The notes: generated by a model from the sequence alone, not told the origin. A DNA stretch of 64,000 nt from Rufibacter sediminis (GCF_014269285.1 NZ_JACOAF010000001.1:175514-239513); one strand, 5' to 3'. Numbered from the stretch's first letter, positions 8,731 through 18,507 are shown. Numbers and translations are program-made.

Positions 8731-9483
8731 ATGCTACATCAGTTGGAAAGAAAGCTTCTTTTACTGGCAGCTTTTCTTTTTCCTCTTTCCCTCCCTGCTT
8801 TATCTCAGACGGTTAGTACCGCAGCAACCAGTAACCAGACCACACAAAGCTACCCCGTACGCCTCTACCGAGAAGCCACCAAAACCGAATCGCACTTATA
8901 TAATGGTCCGGAGTATGTAGACTACCGAAGAGCCAGCCGCGATGGGCACCAATATTTCTTACAGGACAAGAGCGCGCCGGGAAACGTGCGGTATGATGGC
9001 TCTTTGTATGAAGATGTTCCCCTGCTGTATGACATCGTGACCCATGAAGTGATCGTGGTATCGAACGGTTATCTCCTGCAGAAACTGATCACGGAGAAAG
9101 TGACGGCATTTGAATGGCAGGGGCACCGGTTTATCAGGCATGTGGCGCCGGATTCTACGGTGAGAGGAGCGCTGCCCACCGGCTTTTACGATGTGGTGTA
9201 TGAAGGAGGCACGCAATTACTGATCAATAGAAGCAAGCTGAAAGAAGATAAAATAACCGACCAAAAAGTAATAGAGGTTTATACATCAAACGACAGGTTC
9301 TTTATCAAAAAAGACTCGGCTTATTACCCGGTGCAGCGAGCGGCATCGGTGTACAACATTTTCAGCGACAAGAAGAAGGAACTGAAAAAGTTTGCCCGCA
9401 CCCAGAAGTTCTCCTTTAAACATCGGCGTGAGGAGGCCATTATGGCGCTGGTACGGCAATATGACCTTTTGAAAAACAGTTGA
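8731..9483 (+). CDS. secreted protein of unknown function
   Basis: 250 aa with a signal peptide (hydrophobic segment about residues 9-25, cleavage likely after PALSQ). The mature part is rich in Tyr, Arg and Lys with no family motif that I recognise, and ends in a basic region (KKKELKKFARTQKF). Its stop lies 53 bases before the ATG of the TonB receptor, and the four genes 8731-15952 run in one direction, so it is probably an accessory protein of that outer-surface system. I cannot assign a function. Confidence 0.75.
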   Translation: MLHQLERKLLLLAAFLFPLSLPALSQTVSTAATSNQTTQSYPVRLYREATKTESHLYNGPEYVDYRRASRDGHQYFLQDKSAPGNVRYDGSLYEDVPLLYDIVTHEVIVVSNGYLLQKLITEKVTAFEWQGHRFIRHVAPDSTVRGALPTGFYDVVYEGGTQLLINRSKLKEDKITDQKVIEVYTSNDRFFIKKDSAYYPVQRAASVYNIFSDKKKELKKFARTQKFSFKHRREEAIMALVRQYDLLKNS

Positions 9484-9536
9484 TTGACCACTCTCCCCTA
9501 CTACATCCAGCTTTACCGCCCTTTGAACAACATCAG

Positions 9537-12329
9537 ATGACCCCACTTTACCGGATTACGTTTCTTTTGGCCGCCTTTCTCTTGTTAGGCTTACGTCAGG
9601 GAAACGCCCAAACTTCTTCCCCGCCCCTGCTGACCTTAAGCCTGAAGGAAGCTTCCTTTCATGACCTGATCCGGGAAGTAGAGAATCAGACCAGGTACCG
9701 GTTCTATTATCATGCCGCAGATCTGGACAGTGTCACCGTTACCGTTCAAGCTACCCAGAAGCCATTGAAGGAAATTTTGGAGCAGGCCGTGGCGGGAACG
9801 GACCTTCGGTTCAGCATCACCGAACAAAACGATGTGCTGCTTACCAAGGGCAAAAAGTTTGTGGCCACGCTTCCGGACAACTTCTTCCAACGGAATGAAA
9901 ACCTGACCAAAAGCAAACCGCTGGCGAACGAGGGAGCGGCCCGGCAGCCATTCATCCCGGGGGAACAAGACAAGAAGAAAGCGGTCTCAGAGGCTAAATT
10001 GTACGTCATTGGGGTGAAACGTGACGGCGCGACCGGCAACGCGAACCTGGCGGGGCACCTGCGGGATGCCAAGTCCGGTGAGCCGATCATCGGGGCCTCG
10101 GTGTACATCCAATCGCCGCTCCTGGCCACCACCTCAGACCAATACGGCTACTACTCCTTAACCTTACCCGTAGGCCAGCACGAGCTGCTTATCAGAGGCA
10201 TCGGGATCAAGAACTCCAAGCGCCGCATTGGCTTGTATTCTGACGGAAAACTGGACATTGAGGTGGAGGAAGACGTGAGATCACTGAAGGAAGTGCTGGT
10301 GGAGGCCGAGAAAGACCGCAACGTGGCCGGTATGCAGATGGGCATGGAACGCCTGGACATGCGCGCCATCAAACAGGTGCCTACCGCCTTTGGCGAGACG
10401 GACATTCTACGCGTGGTGCTTACTTTACCGGGCGTGAAATCAGTAGGCGAAGGCAGCACCGGCATGAACGTGCGCGGCGGCTCCACTGACCAGAACCTGA
10501 TTCTCTTCAACGATGCCACCATCTACAACCCCTCGCACCTGTTCGGTTTCTTTTCCGCCTTTAACCCGGATATCGTCAAGTCAGTGGAGCTGCACAAAAG
10601 CAACATCCCAGCTCGGTACGGCGGCAGGCTGTCCTCGGTGCTGGAAGTCACCACCCGGGATGGCAACAAGAAGAAGTTCAGCGGCTCCGGCGGACTAGGA
10701 CTCCTCACCAGTCGGTTGATGCTGGAGGGACCTATCACCAAAGACAAGACCTCTTTTATGGTGGCGGGCCGCAGCACGTACTCAGACTGGCTTCTCAAGA
10801 AACTGCCGCAGGAAACGTTCGCCAAAAGCTCAGCCTCGTTTTATGACCTGAATGCGCAAATCAGCCACGAAATAAACAGCAACAATACGCTTTACGTCTC
10901 AGGTTACCTCAGCAAAGACAAGTTCCGGCTGGGCAGCGACACCCTATACAGCTTCGCCAACCATAATGCCAGCGTCAAGTGGAAACACATTTTCCATAAC
11001 CAACTCTACAGCGTGGTGACTGGGGCCTACAGCAACTACGGTTACGGGGTGAATTCTGAAAAGAACGCTGTAAACGCCTCAGACATGTCGTTCAGTATGA
11101 ACCAGGCAAATCTGCAAGCTGATTTCAATTACTTCCTGAATTCCAAACACACCCTTGACTTTGGGGCCAGTTCCATCCTCTACAATGTCTCGCCGGGAAG
11201 CCTGAAGCCGGTAGGGTCTGAGTCGCTGATCATGCCCGATGTGCTGCAGCGGGAAAAGGCGCTGGAGAGTGCGGTCTATGCCTCTGACCAGATCGATATT
11301 TCTCCCCACTTTTCTGTTTACCTGGGGCTGCGGTATTCGCTGTTCAATGCGCTGGGGCCGCGGGAGGCCTATACGTATGCGCCCAACGAACCAAAAACGG
11401 AAAGCACCATCGTTGACACCGTTTCCTACGGCTCCGGCAAATCCTTTGCGACGTACCACGGACCCGAGTACCGCATTTCGGCTAGATTTGGTCTGACGGA
11501 TCATTCCTCGGTGAAGATGAGCTTCAACCGGATGCGCCAGTACATCCACATGCTCTCCAACACAGCCACCATGTCCCCCACAGATACCTGGAAACTGAGC
11601 GATGCGAACATCCGGCCGCAGGTAGGCGATCAGGTGGCGCTGGGTTACTACCAGAATTTCCGGGCCAACACCGTTGAGTTATCCGTGGAAGGTTACTACA
11701 AAAAGATGAAGGACTTCCTGGATTACCGCAACGGCGCCACCATTGTGCTGAATCACCACATTGAAACCGATGTGGCCAATGCCGAGGGTAAAGCCTACGG
11801 GGTGGAAGTCATGCTGAAGAAACTGACCGGCAAACTCAACGGCTGGGTGAGCTACACCTACTCGCGTACGCTGGTGCGCCTGAACAACCCGCAGGTGTCT
11901 GAGCTCATCAACCAGGGAGAATGGTACCCCAGCAATTTTGATAAGCCGCATGACGTGACACTCATCAGCAACTACCGGTTCAGCCAGCGGTTCAGCACGT
12001 CGCTGAACTTCACTTACAGCACCGGCCGGCCCATCACCCTGCCCATCGCCAAGTACCAGGACGGCAACGTGCAGCGCATTTTCTACTCAGACCGAAACCA
12101 GTACCGGGTACCGGATTACTATCGCGTGGACTTCGCCATGAACATTGAGGGGAACCACAAAATCAAGAAGCTGGCCCACAGCTCCTGGACACTGGCGGTC
12201 TACAACCTGACCGGCCGCAAAAATCCGTACTCGGTGTACTTCCGGTCCGAGGCCGGGAAGATCAAAGGCTACAAACTCTCCATCTTCGGGCAGCCCATCC
12301 CTACCATCACCTATAACTTCCGATTTTAA
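9537..12329 (+). CDS. TonB-dependent receptor with STN and carboxypeptidase-like domains
   Basis: 930 aa from the ATG at 9537; a longer frame from TTG at 9480 would put 19 extra residues before the signal peptide (MTPLYRITFLLAAFLLLG). Order of parts: signal peptide 1-24; STN secretin/TonB short domain about 30-95; a carboxypeptidase-regulatory-like beta sandwich about 155-240 (GHLRDAKSGEPIIGASVYI); plug about 260-370 with the typical MNVRGGSTDQNLILFN; then a 22-strand-type barrel ending in the aromatic YNFRF. It imports an unknown ligand across the outer membrane using TonB. The STN domain suggests signalling to an anti-sigma factor, but no FecR or ECF sigma gene is nearby. The stop overlaps the next start (TAATG) inside a palindromic element. 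Confidence 0.92.
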   Translation: MTPLYRITFLLAAFLLLGLRQGNAQTSSPPLLTLSLKEASFHDLIREVENQTRYRFYYHAADLDSVTVTVQATQKPLKEILEQAVAGTDLRFSITEQNDVLLTKGKKFVATLPDNFFQRNENLTKSKPLANEGAARQPFIPGEQDKKKAVSEAKLYVIGVKRDGATGNANLAGHLRDAKSGEPIIGASVYIQSPLLATTSDQYGYYSLTLPVGQHELLIRGIGIKNSKRRIGLYSDGKLDIEVEEDVRSLKEVLVEAEKDRNVAGMQMGMERLDMRAIKQVPTAFGETDILRVVLTLPGVKSVGEGSTGMNVRGGSTDQNLILFNDATIYNPSHLFGFFSAFNPDIVKSVELHKSNIPARYGGRLSSVLEVTTRDGNKKKFSGSGGLGLLTSRLMLEGPITKDKTSFMVAGRSTYSDWLLKKLPQETFAKSSASFYDLNAQISHEINSNNTLYVSGYLSKDKFRLGSDTLYSFANHNASVKWKHIFHNQLYSVVTGAYSNYGYGVNSEKNAVNASDMSFSMNQANLQADFNYFLNSKHTLDFGASSILYNVSPGSLKPVGSESLIMPDVLQREKALESAVYASDQIDISPHFSVYLGLRYSLFNALGPREAYTYAPNEPKTESTIVDTVSYGSGKSFATYHGPEYRISARFGLTDHSSVKMSFNRMRQYIHMLSNTATMSPTDTWKLSDANIRPQVGDQVALGYYQNFRANTVELSVEGYYKKMKDFLDYRNGATIVLNHHIETDVANAEGKAYGVEVMLKKLTGKLNGWVSYTYSRTLVRLNNPQVSELINQGEWYPSNFDKPHDVTLISNYRFSQRFSTSLNFTYSTGRPITLPIAKYQDGNVQRIFYSDRNQYRVPDYYRVDFAMNIEGNHKIKKLAHSSWTLAVYNLTGRKNPYSVYFRSEAGKIKGYKLSIFGQPIPTITYNFRF

Positions 12330-12357
12330 TGCGTTTTCCTAAAAATAGCCTCAAAAC
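12322..12357. repeat. palindromic element spanning stop and start codons
   Basis: GATTTTAATGC, TTTTCCTAAAAA, GCCTCAAAAC. Contains the TAATG stop-start junction between the TonB receptor and DUF4249 genes. Confidence 0.75.
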
Positions 12358-13471
12358 AGCTCTTTCTTGGCTTTGTCTTCTTTTTCTGGCCAGTTGCGAG
12401 GAACCGTATGCCCCCGAGGTGGTAGAAGGCCCCAACAGCTTTTTAGTAGTGAGCGGCTTCATCAACAGCAACGGGCCTACCACCATTAAACTCTCGCGCA
12501 CCCAAAATCTGTCAGACGAGAGCGCCCCCAAAGTGCAGTCGGGTGCCACCGTAGCGTTGGAGGAAGAGAATGGAAACACCTTCCCGCTACGGGAAACCGA
12601 AGCCGGCACCTATTTTGCCAGTGCTCTGCCCATCATAGGAGACAAAAAATACCGGTTGGTGATCTCGGCTTCCGGAGATCGCTATGCCTCCGATTACCTG
12701 GAGGTAAAATACACCCCGACCATTGACGACATTACCTGGAAAACCGATGATGGCAACCTGCAGGTATCCGTCAGTTCCCATGATGACCAAAACAACACCC
12801 GCTATTACCGCTGGGAGTTTGAGGAAACCTGGGAATATAGCGCCTACTATTACTCGGTGCTTGAGTATGTCAACGGGCAAATGCGGGACCGGGACCCTAG
12901 AAACCAAATCAACCTCTGCTGGCGGTTCAACAATTCCTCTTCCATCCAGATCGGGAATACCGTGCGGCTGAGCCAGGACGTGATGAGTAATTTCCCTTTG
13001 CTGAGTATTCCCTCCAATTCAGAGAAACTTAACCGCAAGTACAGTATTCTGGTGAAGCAGTACGCCCTGACCAAAGAAGCCTATGACTACTGGGAAGCCC
13101 TGAAGAAGAATACCGAGAGCATTGGCACCTTGTTTGATCCGCTCCCTACGCAACTCACCGGAAATATCCGTAGCCTGACCACCCCCTCTGAACCGGTGAT
13201 CGGGTTTATGGCCATTTCCTCTGTGCAGGAGAAACGGATCTTCATCAGCCGAAGTGATTTACCCACGGGTTGGGGAATCAGAAGCCAATTCTGCCCCTTT
13301 GACACAGTTAAAGTTGGAGAGGAAGGGGAATATTTCTCAGGTAGTGGCTACCTCCCCGTTGACCGCATTTACTCGAACAGCATGGCATTGATCGGTTACG
13401 CGGGCGCCTCCAGTTCCTGCGTAGATTGCCGGGTGTTTGGCACCACGCAAAGACCAGCCTATTGGCAATAA
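12329..13471 (+). CDS. DUF4249 family lipoprotein
   Basis: 380 aa. Starts on the A of the receptor's stop codon (TAATG), so it is translationally coupled. The signal peptide MRFPKNSLKTALSWLCLLFL ends at ASC, making Cys23 the lipid anchor. DUF4249 proteins are regular partners of STN/carboxypeptidase-type TonB receptors in Bacteroidota, presumably a surface or periplasmic subunit, though their ligands are unknown. The first 12 codons are derived from the palindromic element at 12322-12357, which supplies the basic n-region of the signal peptide. Several Cys near the C-terminus (SSCVDCRVFG) may form a disulphide. Confidence 0.9.
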   Translation: MRFPKNSLKTALSWLCLLFLASCEEPYAPEVVEGPNSFLVVSGFINSNGPTTIKLSRTQNLSDESAPKVQSGATVALEEENGNTFPLRETEAGTYFASALPIIGDKKYRLVISASGDRYASDYLEVKYTPTIDDITWKTDDGNLQVSVSSHDDQNNTRYYRWEFEETWEYSAYYYSVLEYVNGQMRDRDPRNQINLCWRFNNSSSIQIGNTVRLSQDVMSNFPLLSIPSNSEKLNRKYSILVKQYALTKEAYDYWEALKKNTESIGTLFDPLPTQLTGNIRSLTTPSEPVIGFMAISSVQEKRIFISRSDLPTGWGIRSQFCPFDTVKVGEEGEYFSGSGYLPVDRIYSNSMALIGYAGASSSCVDCRVFGTTQRPAYWQ

Positions 13472-13483
13472 ACAGCACACAAC

Positions 13484-15952
13484 ATGAACGCACCAATAGC
13501 ACATCAACCGGTCATAAACCGCCAGCTCACCTTCCGTTTTGGGGCTATTTTCCGGAAAAGCGGCCTAAAACTCGCCTTGGGATTAGGGCTGGTTCTGGCT
13601 GTCCTTCAGCCGGCAGCAGGGCAAGTGAAGTCATTCGCCAGTCTGGTTTCTGATTTCCAGGAATACAACCGAAAAGCCCTTCAGGAAAAAATCTTCCTGC
13701 ACCTGGACCGCCCGTCTTACGTCTGCGGCGAGACTATCTGGTTTAAAGTATACACGGTGGAAGGCGCCCACCATCACCCGCTGGACATGAGCAAAGTGGC
13801 CTATGTGGAAGTCCTGGACAAAGACCAGAAGCCGGTGCTGCAGGGGAAAGTCGCGCTGAAAGAAGGTACTGGAAGCGGCTCATTTGTCTTGCCGGTGACG
13901 CTAGAGGCAGGAAACTACTCCGTCAGAGCCTACACCAACTGGATGAAGAATTTCAGCCAGGATTTTTATTTCCAGCAGTCCATCACCATCATCAATACGT
14001 TTCAGCCCCTGGGTTTGAAAACCCTCACGGATACCGCTGCCTACGCCATCCGGTTTTTTCCGGAGGGTGGTCACCTGGTCCGCGGTTTGCCGGTAAAAGT
14101 GGCTTTTCAGGCCCAAAACAGCGTGACCGGCAAAGGTGCCTTCTGCCAGGGCGAGATCCTGGACCAAACCGGAAAAGTAGTGGCCAGCTTCCAGCCCACC
14201 AAGCTGGGGATAGGGTACTTCCGCTTCACCCCTACGGGCACAGACCACTACACGGCCCAGATCAGATTTGCCAACGGAAAGGTGATTCAGCAGAAATTGC
14301 CGCCCGTGCAGGAACAAGGTTTTGGAGTACAGTTGGAGGATAGCAATAGTGGCGAACTGCGCCTCACCGTGCGGGCAACGGGCGAGCACACTGGTACGCT
14401 GTACCTGCTGGGGCACACCAGGCAAAGAGTGGCCGTCACCGCCTCCGCTCCGCTGACCAACGGACAAGCCCTTTTCTCGGTCCTGAAAGATTCGCTGCCC
14501 GAGGGCATCACCCATTTCACCGTTTTCAACAGCCAGCAAAAACCAGTTTGTGAACGCCTGTTCTTTAAACGACCGGCGCAGGAGTTGGAGATAGAAACCA
14601 GCATCGGGAAAAATCAGGTGGGCACCCGGGAGAAAGTGGCTCTTGACCTGCGCACCCAATTCGGGGCCGGAGCATCCACCTCGGCGAACCTTTCCGTGGC
14701 GGTTTTCAGAAACGACCAGCTGGCAACATCCAATCCCGCTGACATCAAGGCTTATCTCTGGCTAGGTTCTGACCTGAGAGGCACCATTGAGCAGGTTTCC
14801 TCCTACTTTTCGGAAACCGGCCCCAAAGCCGACGAAGCTTTTGACAACCTGATGCTCACCCATGGCTGGAGCCGTTTTTCCTGGGAGCAGATTCTTTCCC
14901 AGCAAACACCTGCTTTCGCTTACCTGCCGGAATATGACGGGCACCTCATCAGAGGGAAAGTCACGCAGGCAACCACCGGCGAGCCCGCCAAAGGCATACG
15001 CGCGTTCCTGGCCTCGCCCGGCAAGCTCATCCGGTTTTACAGCAGCGTGAGCAAAGGGAACGGGGCGGTGCTTTTCGATGCGAAGGATTTCTTTGGCCAG
15101 AAGGAGGTGGTCCTGCAAACCAATACCCTGAAAGACAGCATCTACCACTTGCAGCTTTTGGACCCTTTTTCTGAAAAGCACGCCAAAACGGCCCTGCCTC
15201 TTTTTGAGGTAAGCGAAAACCTGAAAGATGCCATCTACCTGCGCCACCTGGAGGTGCAGGCGCAGAACATCTACTTTGAAAAGTCCCTGAACCGCTTCCA
15301 AGCCCCCAAAATAGACAGCCTCGCTTTCTACGGCAAACCCAGCCAGCAGTATTTACTGGACGATTACACCCGTTTCAAGGTAATGGAGGAGGTGATGCGC
15401 GAATACGTGCCTGGCGTGATGGTGCGGAAGCGCCGCGATGGCTTCCATTTTCTGGTGTTGGATGACGCGAACCGGCAGATTTTCCAGGAAGACCCTCTGG
15501 TGCTGCTGGATGGAGTCCCGGTTTTTGACATCGACCAGATCATGGCCTTTGATCCGCTGAAGGTGCGCAAACTGGACGTGGTGACAAGTAAATACTACAA
15601 CGGCTCGTTGGTTTCCAATGGTGTGGTCAGTTACACCACCTACAAAGGCGATCTGGCCGGTTTCCCGCTGGATTCCCGCGCCTTGCTGCAGGAGTACGAG
15701 GGCTTACAGCTCCAGCGTGAGTTCTACGCTCCCGCCTATGACACCAACGAGCAGAAACTCAGCCGCCTGCCCGACTGGCGCAACCTCCTGTTCTGGGCTC
15801 CAGAGTTGGTGACGGATGAGAGCGGCCGCGCCAGCCTGCACTTCTACACCTCAGACCAGCCCGGCTCTTACTCCATCGTGGTGCAGGGGCTTACCAAGAA
15901 CGGCTTACCCGGCAGCAAAGTGCTCACCTTTGAAGTGAAGAAACCTTTGTAA
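13484..15952 (+). CDS. MG2-domain outer-surface protein with TonB plug-like C-terminal part
   Basis: 822 aa. N-terminal extension (1-30), then a signal peptide ending near PAAGQ. From about residue 60 the sequence KIFLHLDRPSYVCGETIWFK is typical of the MG2 (macroglobulin) domain in Bacteroidota surface proteins; FPEGGHLVRGLPVKVAF and further beta-sandwich repeats follow. Around residue 670 is a plug-like segment (VLLDGVPVFDIDQIM, KLDVVTSKYYNG), and the end (GRASLHFYTSDQPGSYSIVV) resembles the macroglobulin terminal domain. Such genes commonly accompany TonB receptors; the exact role is unknown. Two palindromic elements are inside: 13536-13571 encodes FGAIFRKSGLK just before the signal peptide, and 15154-15189 encodes a loop in the middle. 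Confidence 0.85.
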   Translation: MNAPIAHQPVINRQLTFRFGAIFRKSGLKLALGLGLVLAVLQPAAGQVKSFASLVSDFQEYNRKALQEKIFLHLDRPSYVCGETIWFKVYTVEGAHHHPLDMSKVAYVEVLDKDQKPVLQGKVALKEGTGSGSFVLPVTLEAGNYSVRAYTNWMKNFSQDFYFQQSITIINTFQPLGLKTLTDTAAYAIRFFPEGGHLVRGLPVKVAFQAQNSVTGKGAFCQGEILDQTGKVVASFQPTKLGIGYFRFTPTGTDHYTAQIRFANGKVIQQKLPPVQEQGFGVQLEDSNSGELRLTVRATGEHTGTLYLLGHTRQRVAVTASAPLTNGQALFSVLKDSLPEGITHFTVFNSQQKPVCERLFFKRPAQELEIETSIGKNQVGTREKVALDLRTQFGAGASTSANLSVAVFRNDQLATSNPADIKAYLWLGSDLRGTIEQVSSYFSETGPKADEAFDNLMLTHGWSRFSWEQILSQQTPAFAYLPEYDGHLIRGKVTQATTGEPAKGIRAFLASPGKLIRFYSSVSKGNGAVLFDAKDFFGQKEVVLQTNTLKDSIYHLQLLDPFSEKHAKTALPLFEVSENLKDAIYLRHLEVQAQNIYFEKSLNRFQAPKIDSLAFYGKPSQQYLLDDYTRFKVMEEVMREYVPGVMVRKRRDGFHFLVLDDANRQIFQEDPLVLLDGVPVFDIDQIMAFDPLKVRKLDVVTSKYYNGSLVSNGVVSYTTYKGDLAGFPLDSRALLQEYEGLQLQREFYAPAYDTNEQKLSRLPDWRNLLFWAPELVTDESGRASLHFYTSDQPGSYSIVVQGLTKNGLPGSKVLTFEVKKPL
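13536..13571. repeat. palindromic element in frame in the MG2 gene
   Basis: GTTTTGGGGC, TTTTCCGGAAAA, GGCCTAAAAC; translated as FGAIFRKSGLK, just before the signal peptide. Confidence 0.9.
15154..15189. repeat. palindromic element in frame in the MG2 gene, second copy
   Basis: GCTTTTGGACCC, TTTTCTGAAAA, GCCAAAAC; translated LLDPFSEKHAKT, in another frame relative to the core. Confidence 0.7.
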
Positions 15953-15966
15953 CGCACCAGCTTGCC

Positions 15967-16002
15967 GTTTTGGGCAAGGTATTCAGAAACCAGGCGTAAA
16001 AC
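15967..16002. repeat. palindromic element
   Basis: GTTTTGGGC, ATTCAGAAA, GGCGTAAAAC, after the MG2 gene. Confidence 0.7.
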
Positions 16003-16029
16003 GAACTCAGGAAATGCGACTTTATTCCG

Positions 16030-16037
16030 TAATTTTG
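16030..16037 (+). promoter_or_regulatory. possible -7 box before the helicase gene
   Basis: TAATTTTG, matching TAnnTTTG, 31 bases upstream of the ATG at 16069. No clear -33 TTTG at the expected distance. Confidence 0.35.
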
Positions 16038-16068
16038 TGTTCTCCCTGAAGAAAGAATCATTGTGAGC

Positions 16069-18306
16069 ATGGATTATCTGAAACTCCTGAATGAGTCACA
16101 GCGCGCCGCTGTTTTAAATACCGAAGGCCCTTGTATGATCATCGCCGGTGCGGGCTCCGGTAAGACGCGGGTGCTGACCTACCGCATCGCGCACTTGCTG
16201 GAAAAAGGCGTTGATCCGTTTAACATCCTGTCCCTTACCTTTACCAACAAGGCCGCCAAAGAGATGCGCGGTCGGATTGAGAAAGTGGTGGGACCCGAGG
16301 CCAAGAACCTCTGGATGGGGACCTTCCACTCCGTTTTCTCGCGTATCCTTCGGGCCGAGGCCCAGAAAATCGGCTACCCCAGCCACTTCACCATCTATGA
16401 CTCCGATGACTCCAAAACGCTCATCCGGAACATTGTGAAGGAGATGAACCTGGACGACAAGCTCTACAAACCCAACATGGTGCTGGGGCGCATCTCGGCG
16501 GCCAAAAACAAACTGATCTCCGTAGCGCAATACCTCCGGGACCCCGCCATCCAGGCGGATGACGAGGCGGCGCTTCGCCCGAAAATAGGCCAGATTTTCA
16601 AAATCTACGCCGAACGGTGCTTCAAGGCCGGCGCCATGGACTTTGACGACCTGCTGTTCAACACCAACGTGCTTTTCCGGGACCACGTGGACGTGCTTAA
16701 CAAGTACCAGCACATCTTCAAATACGTGATGGTGGATGAGTACCAGGATACGAACTACAGCCAGTACCTCATCACCCGCAAGCTGTCCGCCAAGGACCGC
16801 AACATCTGCGTGGTGGGCGATGATGCCCAGAGTATCTACGCCTTCCGCGGTGCGGATATCCAGAACATCCTCAACTTTGAGCGCGATTACCCTGAGCTGG
16901 AGGTGTTCAAACTGGAGCAGAACTACCGTTCGACCCAGCACATTGTGAAGGCGGCCAACAGCGTCATCAAGAACAACAAGGCGCAGCTGCGCAAGAGCGT
17001 CTTCTCCGAGAACGAGGAAGGCCAGCTCATTGACGTGATCAAAGCCAGCTCAGACAACGAGGAAGGCAAACTGGTGGCCCACGCAATCTTTGAGGAGAAG
17101 ATGAACCACCACCTCTCTTACGAAGATTTCGCTATCCTTTATAGAACCAACGCCCAAAGCCGGGCCATGGAAGAGGCCCTGCGCAAGATGAACATCAAGT
17201 ACCGCATTGTGGGCGGTCTGTCGTTCTACCAACGCAAGGAAATCAAGGATTTGATCTCGTACCTGCGCCTGGCCATCAACCACAACGATGAGCAGGCCCT
17301 GCGCCGCGTGATCAACTACCCTAAACGAGGCATTGGCGACACCACCATTGAGAAACTGATTGTCACGGCCAACGAATCCAACCACAGCATCTGGGAAGTG
17401 GTGAGCCACGCCAATCAGTTGGTGGGCGGAAGAGCCGGGGCCGCCATCCATGATTTCGCGACGAAGATCAAAAGCTTCGCGGTGATTGCCCAGGAGAAAG
17501 ACGCCTTTGAGGCGGCTACCTACATCGCCAAACACTCCGGTCTGGTAGATGATCTGTACGCTGATAAATCAGTGGAAGGATTGGCCCGTTACGAGAACAT
17601 CCAGGAATTGCTGAATGCGATCAAGGAGTTCGTGGACGATCCGGAGAAAGAAGACAACTCCTTGGCCTTGTTCCTGCAGGACATCGCGCTGCTCACCGAT
17701 TCTGACACCAAGAAAGAAGAGGAAGGCGAGTACGTGACCATGATGACCATCCACTCGGCCAAAGGTCTGGAGTTTAGAAACGTGTTCATTGTGGGTATGG
17801 AAGAGAACCTGTTCCCCAGCCAGATGATGCTGCAATCCCGCGCCGATCTGGAGGAGGAACGCCGTCTGTTCTACGTGGCCATCACCCGCGCCGAGAAGAA
17901 GCTGACTCTCTCCTACGCCACCAGCCGCTACCAGTGGGGGAACCTGCGGGCCGCCGAGAAGAGCCGGTTCATTGACGAGATTGACCCTACGTTCCTGAAC
18001 TTCAAGTTCGGCGATGAGCGCGCGCCGCTGGAGAAAGTATTGCAGCGGAAAACACCTGTGGCCCAGCTTATTTCTCCGGCTAAGAAACCATCGGCGGCCT
18101 CGTCTTACACGCCGCCCGCCGACTTTACGCCTAGTGACACCTCAAACCTGCAGGCGGGTATGCGCGTAGAGCATCCTAAATTCGGGTTCGGGAACGTGAC
18201 CAAGATAGACAATCAAGGAAACTCCATCAAAGCCATCATTGAGTTTGAAGGCGTGGGCGAGAAAACCCTGCTCCTGAGTTTCGCCAAGCTGCGCATTCAT
18301 GCGTAA
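16069..18306 (+). CDS. uvrD: ATP-dependent DNA helicase, UvrD/PcrA type
   Basis: 745 aa from the ATG at 16069 (a GTG two codons earlier is possible). Superfamily 1 3'-5' helicase acting in nucleotide excision and mismatch repair and in clearing proteins from DNA. Motifs in order: Q-motif with LNESQRAAV, Walker A GAGSGKT (27-33), FTNKAAKEM (Ia), Walker B VDEYQDTN, GDDAQSIYAFRGA (III), EQNYRS (IV), MTIHSAKGLEF (V), and VAITRAEKKL (VI). The last 50 residues (GMRVEHPKFGFGNVTKID) form the small Tudor-like tail that binds RNA polymerase in PcrA/UvrD. Stand-alone gene. Confidence 0.95.
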   Translation: MDYLKLLNESQRAAVLNTEGPCMIIAGAGSGKTRVLTYRIAHLLEKGVDPFNILSLTFTNKAAKEMRGRIEKVVGPEAKNLWMGTFHSVFSRILRAEAQKIGYPSHFTIYDSDDSKTLIRNIVKEMNLDDKLYKPNMVLGRISAAKNKLISVAQYLRDPAIQADDEAALRPKIGQIFKIYAERCFKAGAMDFDDLLFNTNVLFRDHVDVLNKYQHIFKYVMVDEYQDTNYSQYLITRKLSAKDRNICVVGDDAQSIYAFRGADIQNILNFERDYPELEVFKLEQNYRSTQHIVKAANSVIKNNKAQLRKSVFSENEEGQLIDVIKASSDNEEGKLVAHAIFEEKMNHHLSYEDFAILYRTNAQSRAMEEALRKMNIKYRIVGGLSFYQRKEIKDLISYLRLAINHNDEQALRRVINYPKRGIGDTTIEKLIVTANESNHSIWEVVSHANQLVGGRAGAAIHDFATKIKSFAVIAQEKDAFEAATYIAKHSGLVDDLYADKSVEGLARYENIQELLNAIKEFVDDPEKEDNSLALFLQDIALLTDSDTKKEEEGEYVTMMTIHSAKGLEFRNVFIVGMEENLFPSQMMLQSRADLEEERRLFYVAITRAEKKLTLSYATSRYQWGNLRAAEKSRFIDEIDPTFLNFKFGDERAPLEKVLQRKTPVAQLISPAKKPSAASSYTPPADFTPSDTSNLQAGMRVEHPKFGFGNVTKIDNQGNSIKAIIEFEGVGEKTLLLSFAKLRIHA

Positions 18307-18374
18307 GACATGAAGCGTATCACGAATCACGTATCAGGTAGCAAGACTTTTATCTTGACATATAGCATTTGAAT

Positions 18375-18430
18375 AAGTATTTCCGTTTTAGGCCTGTTTT
18401 TCTAAAAACAAGCCTAAAACGGAAATACTT
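18375..18430. repeat. palindromic element with 10-bp private arms
   Basis: AAGTATTTCC and GGAAATACTT are exact complements outside the core GTTTTAGGCC to GCCTAAAAC. Between uvrD and the DUF4290 gene. Confidence 0.93.
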
Positions 18431-18477
18431 TTATCGTGATACTTGATACACGATACATGATACGAACAAAAAATTCC

Positions 18478-18485
18478 TAATTTTG
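18478..18485 (+). promoter_or_regulatory. possible -7 box before the DUF4290 gene
   Basis: TAATTTTG, 22 bases before the ATG at 18508. It sits to the right of the long palindromic element at 18375-18430. No convincing -33 element. Confidence 0.35.
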
Positions 18486-18507
18486 ACTTTGCAACACATT
18501 CCATCAC

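Noticed and set aside
9480..9536. TTG start for the TonB receptor
   Set aside because: It would place 19 residues, including His/Pro-rich sequence, before a good signal peptide that begins at the ATG 9537.
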